This document shows, one piece after another, positions 1-8,262 of a stretch of DNA of 64,000 bases. This stretch comes from Lachnospiraceae bacterium C10. GTDB lineage: Bacteria; Bacillota; Clostridia; Lachnospirales; Lachnospiraceae. The number at the start of each line of letters is the position of its first letter. Within the stretch, counting starts at the first letter, position 1. The translations under genes and the position numbers were made by a program. Location: the NCBI GenBank assembly GCA_900100095.1, contig FMTN01000008.1:62001-126000 (forward strand), written 5' to 3'. A model generated the notes under the pieces. It was not told the origin of the DNA. It worked only from the letters and a program-made list of their open reading frames with translations, and did not search any database.

Positions 1-45
1 CTCGAGACTTTCTCTTAAAATTTGGACATAACCAGCTTCTGCCAT
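1..45 (-). CDS. Partial gene downstream of fliS (first 15 codons)
   Basis: An ATG one base after the fliS stop opens a reading frame that runs off the left edge, beginning MAEAGYVQILRESLE. It continues the flagellar transcript. Small helical proteins of the FliT/chaperone type often follow fliS in clostridia, and this N-terminus would fit one, but 15 residues are too few to assign a family. Confidence 0.5.
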   Translation of the reverse strand, partial: MAEAGYVQILRESLE

Positions 46-46
46 A

Positions 47-436
47 TCAGCCTACTCTCTGCCCGTTATTGGTCTTCTTCATAACCTCTTTCCAGGTATC
101 ACGCATAGTATGGAGATGTTCCTGAACTTCTTCAAGGATTGCCTTATCCTTTTTCACGTTGGCCCACATCAGGCGCTCACGGATATATTTATATACCTGA
201 TCAAAGTCCTTTGCTACCTCATATTTATGGTTCAGTGTAATCTGAAATTCTTCAATAATGAGATCCGCCTTACGAATGTTATTGTGCGCCTTCTCAACGT
301 CCTTCTGGTCAATCGCATCCATTGCGATGTTTACAAATTTAATTGCTCCATCGTATAACATCAAGGTCAGCTCCGCCGGAGATGCCATCATAATTTTGTT
401 GTTTGCGTATGCTGCATATGGATTTCTCTTAACCAT
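47..436 (-). CDS. fliS: Flagellar export chaperone FliS
   Basis: FliS is a cytosolic chaperone that binds the C-terminus of flagellin, prevents premature polymerisation and delivers it to the type III export gate; in Firmicutes it also affects the FliW/CsrA circuit. The 129-residue protein is entirely helical, opens with the family-typical NPYAAYANNKIMMASPAEL segment and has the usual length. An AGGAGG ribosome site lies just before the ATG. It directly follows fliD in the same direction, the standard fliD-fliS order, and is probably transcribed from the sigma-28-type promoter ahead of flaG. Confidence 0.95.
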   Translation of the reverse strand: MVKRNPYAAYANNKIMMASPAELTLMLYDGAIKFVNIAMDAIDQKDVEKAHNNIRKADLIIEEFQITLNHKYEVAKDFDQVYKYIRERLMWANVKKDKAILEEVQEHLHTMRDTWKEVMKKTNNGQRVG

Positions 437-458
437 ATGATCCTCCTATTTCTAACGA

Positions 459-3095
459 TTATCTACCCATCATACCGGTTAATCCACTGGTACTTCCCTG
501 AAGCTTTGTAAGCGTAGACTCCATCTTCGCAAACTGCTTATAATACCTCTCTTCCATAGCGGCAAGCTTATCTTCCCACTTCTTAATCTGTGAGGTATAG
601 CTGTTGTATTCGCTCTTCATCTCCTTGTCGTTGTAGACAGTGTAAGCACTTCTAAGAGATGTACTCTTCATCTTCTTATCGAGATTCTTGTAAAGACCAT
701 CCACCAACTGCTTCATAAAGGATGTAACAGATTCCGGATCATCATTGATCGCAGCCATCAGCTTATCTACATTAGATGCTACATCTTTATCATCCGCATC
801 ACCATCAATATGATATGCATACTGACGGTTTGCCTCGGAATTCAAGATACCCTTGGTCTTGATTCCGAAGGATGCCAGGCTGTATTTCTTACCATTGACT
901 TCGTAAACCGAAGACATGGAATTTGCCATGGTCTGCATGATACTGTTCAGTGTTGTATCACGACGCAGAAGGGAATCTTTGATCTTCTTTTCCCATTTCT
1001 CCACCTGCTTATCGGACATGGCACTCTTTTCATCATCTGTAAGAGGCTCATAGCCCTTTGCTGATTCTGCATTATAGACGTCGGTTAATTCATTGATTAC
1101 ATCATTATAGGTGGAAAGGAAGTCCTTGATCTTATCGTAGAGTCCCTGTGTATCCGTCTGTGTATTAATGGTAATTCCATCGCCCTCTGTCTTGGCAAGC
1201 GCTGTAATATTCAGTCCGTTAATCGAGAAATTACCGCTCTCACTGGTGTAGGTAACACCATTAAGATCAATCTTTGCATCCTCACCAGCCGTATGAACAA
1301 TGCCTTCACTCTGCCGCTGATTTGCAGATAAGGATGCTGCATTCATAACCTTTGATACGATGGCATCGACAGCCGTTTCGTATTCCGGTGTTCCTTCTGC
1401 CAGGGAAGCTGCGGAAGCGAGCACACCATTTCCGTCTATAATCTTCTGTGCATTGGTAACCTTTTCCCGGTTCACCTGAAGCTTCTCGGCAAAGGTCTGT
1501 GTTGCATCATTGATATTACCGTTGGCATGAGCCTCATCAATGGCAGCTTTCAGTTCTGCTCTGGTGTAGGTCTCATCGGTATCGACTGTAACAGCTTCCG
1601 TCGCATTCTCAAAATCACGAATGGTGCGCGCTTCACCGGCTACGGAACGAAGCTTCTCAAGGGCTTTATCCTTATCTGCCTCAGTCACTCCCGCATTCTG
1701 AAGATATAAATCCTCAGTATTTTTCTTAATATCTGCTACCGAAGTAATGGACGTATTGGCTTGAGCCGCTGTCACATAATTCGGTGTACTTCCTGCTGTC
1801 ACATTCGTTACATCAACCTTGTATGCACCTTCAGCAGATACACTGTTACCGGAGGAATCCTTTGTCATGGTCAGAACCAGCTTATCATTCTCATCTCTGC
1901 CCAGCGTAAATTCGGCCCCATCATCATCCTTAAATACGGTGGCATCTGTATTCGTCGTTGCGGTGTAGGTTACATTACCAACCTTATAAGTTGCAAGGTC
2001 ACCCTGACGCTCCTGATCATAGTAAGCATAGGACTTCTTACCCTGCTCATCCGTTCCAGTCTCTTTAGCGAGAATGCGCTTTTCATTACCATCCTCATCC
2101 TTATAGGAATAGGTGATATTGCCATCCTTGTCCGTCTGCCCCTTTGTATAGACCTTATTATCGCTTGTCATGATTGCATCATCGGATGCTAAAAGCGCCG
2201 TCTCATAACGATCTTTCTGAGCAGATGTCAATCCGGAATTCTTATAAGCTTCATCCCTAGCCGTAATTGCATTGGCATAAGTATATGCTGCACGAATATT
2301 GGCAATGCTGGCATTGTTCTCTGTAATATCAGACTTTGCAGTCTTATAGGATGCTAATGCTGCTGTTACATTATCTCTTGTCTGCGCCTCAGATCCGCCT
2401 GCATATTTCGCATAGGATGAATATAAATCGCTCGTACCTTCGCTGGTATAGCTCAGACCTAATGCATACAAAGCATCCGCTCCAAAACTATCAGCACCAG
2501 CCAAGGTAAAGTCCCCCTTTGATCCAGATTCCTTAGAATTCAGATAGATTCTTCCATTGGTGCTATCAAAGTTCGCAGAAAGACCTGCCTCCTGCAATTG
2601 GCTAACAAACTGATTCACCGTCGTTGAAGCGTTCACACTGATATCAACGGTCTTCTGATTCTCACCCTTCCCCATAGAAAGCGTAATCTTGCCACTTCCG
2701 GATGAAATACCCAGCTCCGCTAATGTGGTTGAGCCTGATGTTCCTTTCGCCAACTGTCCGCCTGTCATAGAAGCGGATGTTGCTGTATTAAGAATCTTCA
2801 GCTTCTGTGTTCCATTGAAGGCTGTTCCACTTGCGCTAACGGTTGCCTTCGTCGTATCAGACGACGTCGCTTTCTTTATCTTATAACTGTTCGAATAACG
2901 CAGGGAATCCAAGCTGGAGTAGAGGCTATATACCTTCTTATTAATGTTCTTCCAAGCATCCTGCTTCCATCCCAGCTTTGTCTGTGCCTTCTTATTCTTA
3001 TCTACTTTGTTCTGATAACTGGATGTCAGAGCCTTAACAATGGACTCTGTATCCAATCCGGAATTCAATCCGGTCATTCTGATTGGTGATGCCAT
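459..3095 (-). CDS. fliD: Flagellar filament cap FliD (HAP2), enlarged
   Basis: FliD forms the pentameric cap at the filament tip that folds and inserts flagellin subunits. The N-terminus (MTGLNSGLDTESIVKAL) is the conserved FliD start and the C-terminal helix ends MESTLTKLQGSTSGLTGMM. At 878 residues it is far longer than the 450-550 residues common in the family. The extra length lies in the central part, about residues 200-620, which is rich in Thr, Asp, Ala and Tyr and should form the surface-exposed domains D2-D4. A GGAGG site precedes the ATG. It lies between flaG and fliS. Confidence 0.95.
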   Translation of the reverse strand: MASPIRMTGLNSGLDTESIVKALTSSYQNKVDKNKKAQTKLGWKQDAWKNINKKVYSLYSSLDSLRYSNSYKIKKATSSDTTKATVSASGTAFNGTQKLKILNTATSASMTGGQLAKGTSGSTTLAELGISSGSGKITLSMGKGENQKTVDISVNASTTVNQFVSQLQEAGLSANFDSTNGRIYLNSKESGSKGDFTLAGADSFGADALYALGLSYTSEGTSDLYSSYAKYAGGSEAQTRDNVTAALASYKTAKSDITENNASIANIRAAYTYANAITARDEAYKNSGLTSAQKDRYETALLASDDAIMTSDNKVYTKGQTDKDGNITYSYKDEDGNEKRILAKETGTDEQGKKSYAYYDQERQGDLATYKVGNVTYTATTNTDATVFKDDDGAEFTLGRDENDKLVLTMTKDSSGNSVSAEGAYKVDVTNVTAGSTPNYVTAAQANTSITSVADIKKNTEDLYLQNAGVTEADKDKALEKLRSVAGEARTIRDFENATEAVTVDTDETYTRAELKAAIDEAHANGNINDATQTFAEKLQVNREKVTNAQKIIDGNGVLASAASLAEGTPEYETAVDAIVSKVMNAASLSANQRQSEGIVHTAGEDAKIDLNGVTYTSESGNFSINGLNITALAKTEGDGITINTQTDTQGLYDKIKDFLSTYNDVINELTDVYNAESAKGYEPLTDDEKSAMSDKQVEKWEKKIKDSLLRRDTTLNSIMQTMANSMSSVYEVNGKKYSLASFGIKTKGILNSEANRQYAYHIDGDADDKDVASNVDKLMAAINDDPESVTSFMKQLVDGLYKNLDKKMKSTSLRSAYTVYNDKEMKSEYNSYTSQIKKWEDKLAAMEERYYKQFAKMESTLTKLQGSTSGLTGMMGR

Positions 3096-3105
3096 AGGCT
3101 CCTCC

Positions 3106-3531
3106 TTATCTCTTCTCGTCCACTAACAACCCTGCCAATTCCCATACTTTCGCAATCATATCCAAGGTCTTCTCCGGTGGAACTTCCTTTAATACCTTCT
3201 TCGTTTCCTTATCCACAATCTTAATGGTCACGCGATTTGTCTCATCATGAATACCAAAAATCGCTTCGGTGCCGCCTGCATTCTTGTTGATTTCAGAAAC
3301 AACCTTACGAATCGCATCGCGATCCTGTTCCTCCTCCTGCTCTTCTGTTCCTTCGGCGGAATTCTCTGTCTTCTGCTTTTGCAAACTCAGCTCCGTCGCC
3401 TTCGTCGTATTCACTTCTTCTACTGCAGGTTCCTGCACTTCCGCCTGAATATTCTCTACTGGACGGCTTGCAGCTGCCGGTGCATAACTTCCATGTTCTG
3501 CCAGGCTAACCCCACTTGTCGAAATACCCAT
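3106..3531 (-). CDS. flaG: FlaG family flagellar protein
   Basis: FlaG-type proteins influence filament length and are usually encoded just before fliD. The C-terminal half (about residues 70-141) has the family pattern: a helix, the strand IVDKETKKVLKEVPPEK and a final hydrophobic helix (AKVWELAGLLVDEKR). The N-terminal 60 residues are disordered and rich in Glu and Gln. The start chosen is the ATG at 3531 because GGGAGGTG lies just upstream; a longer reading 16 codons further up has no ribosome site and runs towards the promoter. It is the first gene after a sigma-28-type promoter at 3605-3631. Confidence 0.85.
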   Translation of the reverse strand: MGISTSGVSLAEHGSYAPAAASRPVENIQAEVQEPAVEEVNTTKATELSLQKQKTENSAEGTEEQEEEQDRDAIRKVVSEINKNAGGTEAIFGIHDETNRVTIKIVDKETKKVLKEVPPEKTLDMIAKVWELAGLLVDEKR

Positions 3532-3604
3532 TTCTACACCTCCCTGTGTGTCGCAACGTGCCTTACACGCAAAAGACACCTACCGATACAATCTTCTAAT
3601 TAAT

Positions 3605-3631
3605 TTATCGGTAGATGCCTTACATATTTTA
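3605..3631 (-). promoter_or_regulatory. Sigma-28 (SigD/FliA) type promoter for flaG-fliD-fliS
   Basis: On the minus strand the sequence reads TAAA, exactly 15 bases, then ACCGATAA. This matches the flagellar sigma-28 consensus (TAAA-N15-GCCGATAA) at all but one position. The predicted start is about 65 bases before the flaG ATG. The -10 motif also forms one arm of an inverted repeat (CTACCGAT at 3606-3613 with ATCGGTAG at 3579-3588), whose role is unknown. Confidence 0.8.
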
Positions 3632-3677
3632 CCCTTATTGAAACAAAAATTGTATTTCTTTTGTTTATTCTGCAGTA

Positions 3678-3896
3678 TCAGGAGAACAATCCCTTAAGTT
3701 CAGAGAGAACATCGGTCTTCATCGACGCCTCATTCTCCTTCTGAATCTGCAGATATACTTCCTTACGATAGATCGGGACTTCCTTCGGTGCTGTGATTCC
3801 CAGCTTCACCTGGTCGCCTCTCACTTCCATTACGGTGATCTCAATGTTGTTATTGATTACAAGAGATTCCCCCTTCTTTCTTGTTAATGCTAACAT
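3678..3896 (-). CDS. csrA: Carbon storage regulator CsrA, translational repressor
   Basis: CsrA is a dimeric RNA-binding protein that blocks ribosome binding on target mRNAs, classically the flagellin leader in Firmicutes. The 72-residue sequence shows the five-strand core and conserved start [20 protein letters not shown], followed by [20 protein letters not shown]. Its ATG overlaps the fliW stop by one base (TAATG), which implies translational coupling and matched amounts of the two partners. No flagellin gene lies in the window, so the RNA target cannot be seen. Confidence 0.97.
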   Translation of the reverse strand: MLALTRKKGESLVINNNIEITVMEVRGDQVKLGITAPKEVPIYRKEVYLQIQKENEASMKTDVLSELKGLFS

Positions 3897-4360
3897 TAAT
3901 TCTCACCTCCCTGTTCTTTGCGGGACTTTAGAATTTCATATACCGGCTGACGTACCGGCAGGTCATCCTCTACAATAATCTGATTCCCCTGCAGGGTATC
4001 TGTATTAATAATGATCGGAGCTTTGAGATTCACTGTCATGGCTGTGATATCACTCGGAACCTTAATGGTAACAAGACAATAGGTGTTGTCTTCCTTAAGA
4101 TCTCCGAGTTCTGCGAGCATATCATCCTCCACCGTCGGATTATAATCCGGAAAAATAATATCCGGTGTGATCACAGGAAGAGCAAACTGCGGCTCATCCA
4201 TGGACTGCAACCACATCAATGACTGCTGACCTTCGTCTTCCTCATCATAAATCAAGGTGAATTTGCGAAGATCCGGAAATCCGATGATTCCCTTTGTCAA
4301 TTCGATAATCTTGGCTTCATCAATGTCAATCTCGCCAAATAATCTTGTGTTTACCTGCAT
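3896..4360 (-). CDS. fliW: Flagellar assembly factor FliW
   Basis: FliW binds either flagellin or CsrA. When flagellin is exported, freed FliW sequesters CsrA and releases flagellin translation. The 154-residue protein has the family-typical opening ([20 protein letters not shown], then [14 protein letters not shown]) and the signature FALPVITP in the middle. It sits between flgL and csrA, the standard clostridial and Bacillus order, and its stop overlaps csrA. Expression probably follows flgK-flgL. Confidence 0.96.
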   Translation of the reverse strand: MQVNTRLFGEIDIDEAKIIELTKGIIGFPDLRKFTLIYDEEDEGQQSLMWLQSMDEPQFALPVITPDIIFPDYNPTVEDDMLAELGDLKEDNTYCLVTIKVPSDITAMTVNLKAPIIINTDTLQGNQIIVEDDLPVRQPVYEILKSRKEQGGEN

Positions 4361-4374
4361 TACGTACCCCTTCC

Positions 4375-6132
4375 TTAAATGTAATTCAGTAACGACATTT
4401 CTCCTAACCGGCCTGCTGCCTGCAGTGATGACTGATAAGCTGTATATGCAGCCGTATAGTTAATAATAATCTCAGACAGATCCAGGTTATCATTTTTGGA
4501 TTTTAATTCTGTCACTGTCTGCTGCTGTTCATCCATTCTTGTCTTGGTCAGGCTGACCTGGTCACCTTTACATCCGAGCTTCGTTGTCGCCAGATTGATC
4601 TTCTCAAGGTAGTCATCTGCCTTTCCAAGTTCCTTGTTAAACAGGTCACCCAACTGTGCATTGTAATAATCGAATTCCTTCTGCGCAATATTCTGCCACT
4701 TATCAAGCTTCTCCTGAAGCTCCTTGCTCTGATAGTTGGCATCCTTTTTCATTGTCTTGATCTTATCAACCTTATTAAAGGCTTCAATCGCGTTACTTAC
4801 GGAAGCAATCAGATCTGCCACATCCTGCTGTATATCACTGTTGAAGATATCACGAGCCTCCTGGTTCACAGAAATGATCTGATCCTGGGCAATGGTGTAA
4901 TTGATCTCGTAGCGCTCGTCTTCAAGCTTATACACCTTACGGTTCATGACATCGGAATTGTTCACACAGTCGTAGTAGAACTCCGGCCGAAGCTCACCCT
5001 TCTTAAATCCTTCCTTATCGTATTCCACCGCTATATTGGCATGCTCTGATCGAAGCTGTGCTGCTGCCTCTTTGTCAAAGAGCAAATCGCCCGTTGACTT
5101 AATCATGACACAGGCATCCTCCGGAACGAACTTCTTCAGAGTATCATCGCCAGTCGCTCCCGATAAATTCTTCGACCAATCTGCCCAATCATCCTCATTC
5201 TCAAAGATATATAAATCCTTCGGAACAAGCCCAGCACCGCCGGTCTGATGATAGTAATTGTACGTCACATCCTGCTTGCTACCGCTTGCTGTATATACAG
5301 AACGTGTCACATCGGCCGACTTGACACCGGCCAGATATTCCATCTTACCTGTTGCCTGATCATAATTTGCCATCTGCGGGTCAAAGGAAGTATCCGGATT
5401 CATAACAGCCAGGGAAAAAATATTGTCAACGGTCGTTCCATCCGCCTGTTTGAAACTGAAATTGATATTCTCCACATCGGTGATATCATCATAATTCAAA
5501 CGAAGCCTGTAGTAATCACTCTTCTGGATGCTTAAATCCTCTGACATAACACCGGCTACGGCATTTAAATTATTGATCTCATCTTCGTTGGTCGGAAGCA
5601 TGACCTTATGGTTGTAATAGCTTACATTCTCCATAGAATCCGCCGAAAGATTCTGCGTGATATTGTAATTGGTATCCTTCTCCTCCTCGGTGAAGACCAG
5701 ATTATGATCTGTTCGGTAACCGGTAAATACCGTTCTTCCTGCAAAGCTGGCATTTCCCTGTGAAAACACTGCCTCCTGCAGAGACCGAAGCTGTGTCAGA
5801 ATCGTATTACGGTCATCCTGCGTCAGAGTACCGGTAGAACCGGTAACACAAAGATTACGGATATCGCTCATGCAGCCTTCGATATTCGAAAGAGCTGTTT
5901 CCGATACGCTCATCCAGGATTCTGCGTCCGGAATGTTTTTCTCGTAGTATTGATTGATCTTGGACAACTGTGTCTGGAGACGTAAAGAGCGAACCGCTAT
6001 AACCGGATCTTCGGATGGCCTTTGAATCCTCTTCTGTGTTGTCATCTGATTATTGCCTTTATCTACCGCAACCTTGTTCCCGTTAATATTGCTCTTCGCA
6101 TTGGTAAGGATCATATTATTTGTTACTCGCAT
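4375..6132 (-). CDS. flgL: Flagellar hook-filament junction protein FlgL (HAP3), enlarged
   Basis: FlgL is the second junction protein between hook and filament. The N-terminus (MRVTNNMILTNAKSNINGNK) and C-terminus (SEIIINYTAAYTAYQSSLQA) are the coiled-coil D0/D1 segments shared with flagellin. The protein is 585 residues, whereas many FlgL proteins are about 300; the expansion is a long acidic central insertion, about residues 180-430, likely surface exposed. TAAGGAGG precedes the ATG. It follows flgK copy 1 by 11 bases and precedes fliW. Confidence 0.93.
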   Translation of the reverse strand: MRVTNNMILTNAKSNINGNKVAVDKGNNQMTTQKRIQRPSEDPVIAVRSLRLQTQLSKINQYYEKNIPDAESWMSVSETALSNIEGCMSDIRNLCVTGSTGTLTQDDRNTILTQLRSLQEAVFSQGNASFAGRTVFTGYRTDHNLVFTEEEKDTNYNITQNLSADSMENVSYYNHKVMLPTNEDEINNLNAVAGVMSEDLSIQKSDYYRLRLNYDDITDVENINFSFKQADGTTVDNIFSLAVMNPDTSFDPQMANYDQATGKMEYLAGVKSADVTRSVYTASGSKQDVTYNYYHQTGGAGLVPKDLYIFENEDDWADWSKNLSGATGDDTLKKFVPEDACVMIKSTGDLLFDKEAAAQLRSEHANIAVEYDKEGFKKGELRPEFYYDCVNNSDVMNRKVYKLEDERYEINYTIAQDQIISVNQEARDIFNSDIQQDVADLIASVSNAIEAFNKVDKIKTMKKDANYQSKELQEKLDKWQNIAQKEFDYYNAQLGDLFNKELGKADDYLEKINLATTKLGCKGDQVSLTKTRMDEQQQTVTELKSKNDNLDLSEIIINYTAAYTAYQSSLQAAGRLGEMSLLNYI

Positions 6133-6143
6133 GTCCTACCTCC

Positions 6144-8174
6144 TTACACTCCTGTATTCAAAATCAGCTGGTCATACATCTCCGCCAGTGTGGAAATAAC
6201 TTTCGCATTGAGATTATAGGCATTCTGGAATTTCACCAGATTCATAGCCTCTTCATCCTCGTCAACACCGGAAATAGACTGCCTCTGCTGATCAATGGCC
6301 TGTCGTATATTCTCAAAGTTTCTTGTAAAATTCTCGCTCTCCTGCGTATCCACCGTCACATCCGCATAAATTCTCTGAAGGAATTTATCAGCTGTTCCGC
6401 CGCGGTACATCGTCACATTGCTCTCGAGCTTATTCAGTTCCTTTACAAGATCTGCCGCATCTCTTCCAAGATCCTTATTCCCATTATATTCCTTATTGAT
6501 CGTCGTAACAAACTTCGACGGGTTATAGGATACAACAGAATTCACCGCAAAGCTGGACGCTGTCAGCCTGTAATAACTGTCATCCGTTGCCTTAATCACA
6601 CCGCCTGTATAGGTGACATTCCCTTGGGCATCCTTCGTAGAGCCAATCGCATGCTCCATCTCTCTTAAATCGTTGATGATCTTATTACCCTTTGCATCCA
6701 GTACCGGATCTCCATTGGAATCAAGCTTATAATAGTCCGCATCAACCGATGTTACATCATCCTGTTCCCTACTATTTACAAAATCGCCTTCGCGATTCAT
6801 CACCTTGTCATTGCTTACAAAAAAGGCGACACCAGCATCTCCGTTCAGATCCTGACCACTCTTTACAATCTTATTAAAAGCTCTAGCAAAGGACCTTGCA
6901 AAATTATTCATCTGGTTCTGGTAGTAGGCAATTCCCTTGAAATTCACTGTCTGACCCACAATCGCCGGATTACCTGCAATCTTACCAATCTTGCTTCCCG
7001 GAATCGGATGTTCCAAAGAGAAGGTGTAGGATACAATCTCCCCTTGTTCATTGGTCTGAGCTTCAAAGGACTCGTAGGCATATTCCGTTCCGTTGACCGT
7101 GATCACACCCTGCTCCGGAAGATTCATGGTATCCACTTCTGTATTGGACGGATAGGTGATGCGAAGCATGGATGGATGTGTTCCGCCGGCTCCGTCATCC
7201 ACCAGTTCCGCTGTACCTTTCAGATTCTGCTCGTCGTTACCGTCACGAATTTCGAAAAGGCCTCTGAGACTTCCCTTCTGATTGATGCCCCAGACATCGA
7301 AATTCATTCCGGTCTCTGCCCATTGGATATCGTACAGACCATCCACATCGGACTGGTTATGCTTATATTCTCTGGTCTTGACTGCAAGCTCATTATATTC
7401 ATAGTTATCCACAAGAACCTTGCCGTTTACCTTAATGCTGTAGTAAGTAGCACCGGTGTCCATGTCCGGATAATTGGAATTCTTAACCTTGGTCTCATAG
7501 CAGTCGATTGCAATAATGGACGAAAGCTGATCCACAAGAAGTTCTCTTTGATCGCGCAATTCATTGGCCGGCGGCTGTCCCTGTCCTGTCTCAATCAGAT
7601 TGATCTGCTTATTGAGCAGTGCAATCTTCTGAGAAATATTATTGATGGTATCCACCGTGCTCTTCACTTCATCATTAGCGGAGGACTGCAGTTCCTTCAA
7701 ACGGTTCGATGTAAAATTAAAGTAAGTACAAAGTTCTGTCGCATCCGAAATAAATTCATTCCTTATGGATGTGTCTCCCGCATTGGACTGCACCTGATCC
7801 AGCGCATTGAACATCTTGCTGAACACGGTTGAGAATCCAGGATTCGTAGCTGTATCATCCTTGAAGTACTCCTCAATCTGGTTCATGTAATAGCTCTTTT
7901 GATTGTAAAATCCGTAGCTCGACTGATTGTTCCAGTATTTCGTATTATAGTACTGATCCCGTAATCTTGAGACTGAATCGGTAGACACACCGGTACTGAC
8001 ACTTCCGTATCTCTGGAACGAACGAAGAGCAGAAGACTCTGACAGATTCGTTACCTGCTTACTGTAGCCTTCCGTCTGCACATTGGAAATATTATTTGCT
8101 GTTGTATTAATGCTGGCCTGAAACGCATTCAGTCCTGACTTTGCAACGTGTAATCCAAAAAAGGTAGATGACAT
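6144..8174 (-). CDS. flgK: Flagellar hook-associated protein FlgK (HAP1), copy 1
   Basis: FlgK forms the first junction ring on the hook. The N-terminal rod/hook signature is clear (FQASINTTANNISNVQTEGY) and the C-terminal one reads NLVKFQNAYNLNAKVISTLA. Length is 676 residues with a large central domain. GTAAGGAGG precedes the ATG. A second, clearly diverged flgK lies immediately upstream; the two share only the terminal D0/D1 signatures and not the central domains, so this is an old duplication or specialised paralogue. This copy has its own sigma-28-type promoter at 8203-8229. Confidence 0.93.
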   Translation of the reverse strand: MSSTFFGLHVAKSGLNAFQASINTTANNISNVQTEGYSKQVTNLSESSALRSFQRYGSVSTGVSTDSVSRLRDQYYNTKYWNNQSSYGFYNQKSYYMNQIEEYFKDDTATNPGFSTVFSKMFNALDQVQSNAGDTSIRNEFISDATELCTYFNFTSNRLKELQSSANDEVKSTVDTINNISQKIALLNKQINLIETGQGQPPANELRDQRELLVDQLSSIIAIDCYETKVKNSNYPDMDTGATYYSIKVNGKVLVDNYEYNELAVKTREYKHNQSDVDGLYDIQWAETGMNFDVWGINQKGSLRGLFEIRDGNDEQNLKGTAELVDDGAGGTHPSMLRITYPSNTEVDTMNLPEQGVITVNGTEYAYESFEAQTNEQGEIVSYTFSLEHPIPGSKIGKIAGNPAIVGQTVNFKGIAYYQNQMNNFARSFARAFNKIVKSGQDLNGDAGVAFFVSNDKVMNREGDFVNSREQDDVTSVDADYYKLDSNGDPVLDAKGNKIINDLREMEHAIGSTKDAQGNVTYTGGVIKATDDSYYRLTASSFAVNSVVSYNPSKFVTTINKEYNGNKDLGRDAADLVKELNKLESNVTMYRGGTADKFLQRIYADVTVDTQESENFTRNFENIRQAIDQQRQSISGVDEDEEAMNLVKFQNAYNLNAKVISTLAEMYDQLILNTGV

Positions 8175-8202
8175 AAGCTTCCTCCTTACTTATACACAGT
8201 AT

Positions 8203-8229
8203 TTATCGGATATAAAAGGCCGAGACTTA
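8203..8229 (-). promoter_or_regulatory. Sigma-28 type promoter for flgK copy 1, inside a terminator
   Basis: The minus strand reads TAAG, 15 bases, then TCCGATAA, close to the sigma-28 consensus and with the same spacing as the other two promoters in the cluster. The -35 element lies within the loop and stem of the hairpin that terminates the flgK copy 2 transcript. The start would be about 35 bases ahead of the flgK copy 1 ATG. Confidence 0.7.
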
Positions 8230-8239
8230 AGTCCCGGCC
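8212..8239 (-). terminator. Rho-independent terminator after flgK copy 2
   Basis: On the minus strand GGCCGGGACTTAAGTCTCGGCC forms an almost perfect GC-rich stem of nine or more pairs (8218-8239), followed by TTTTATA. It stands 24 bases after the flgK copy 2 stop and partly overlaps the next promoter. Confidence 0.75.
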
Positions 8240-8262
8240 TGTCTTTTATCTATGGATTAGAA

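Noticed and set aside
7008-7832. Plus-strand frame of 274 codons opposite flgK copy 1
   Set aside because: It is antisense to a well-supported gene, has no ribosome site and its composition is the complement of flgK codons.
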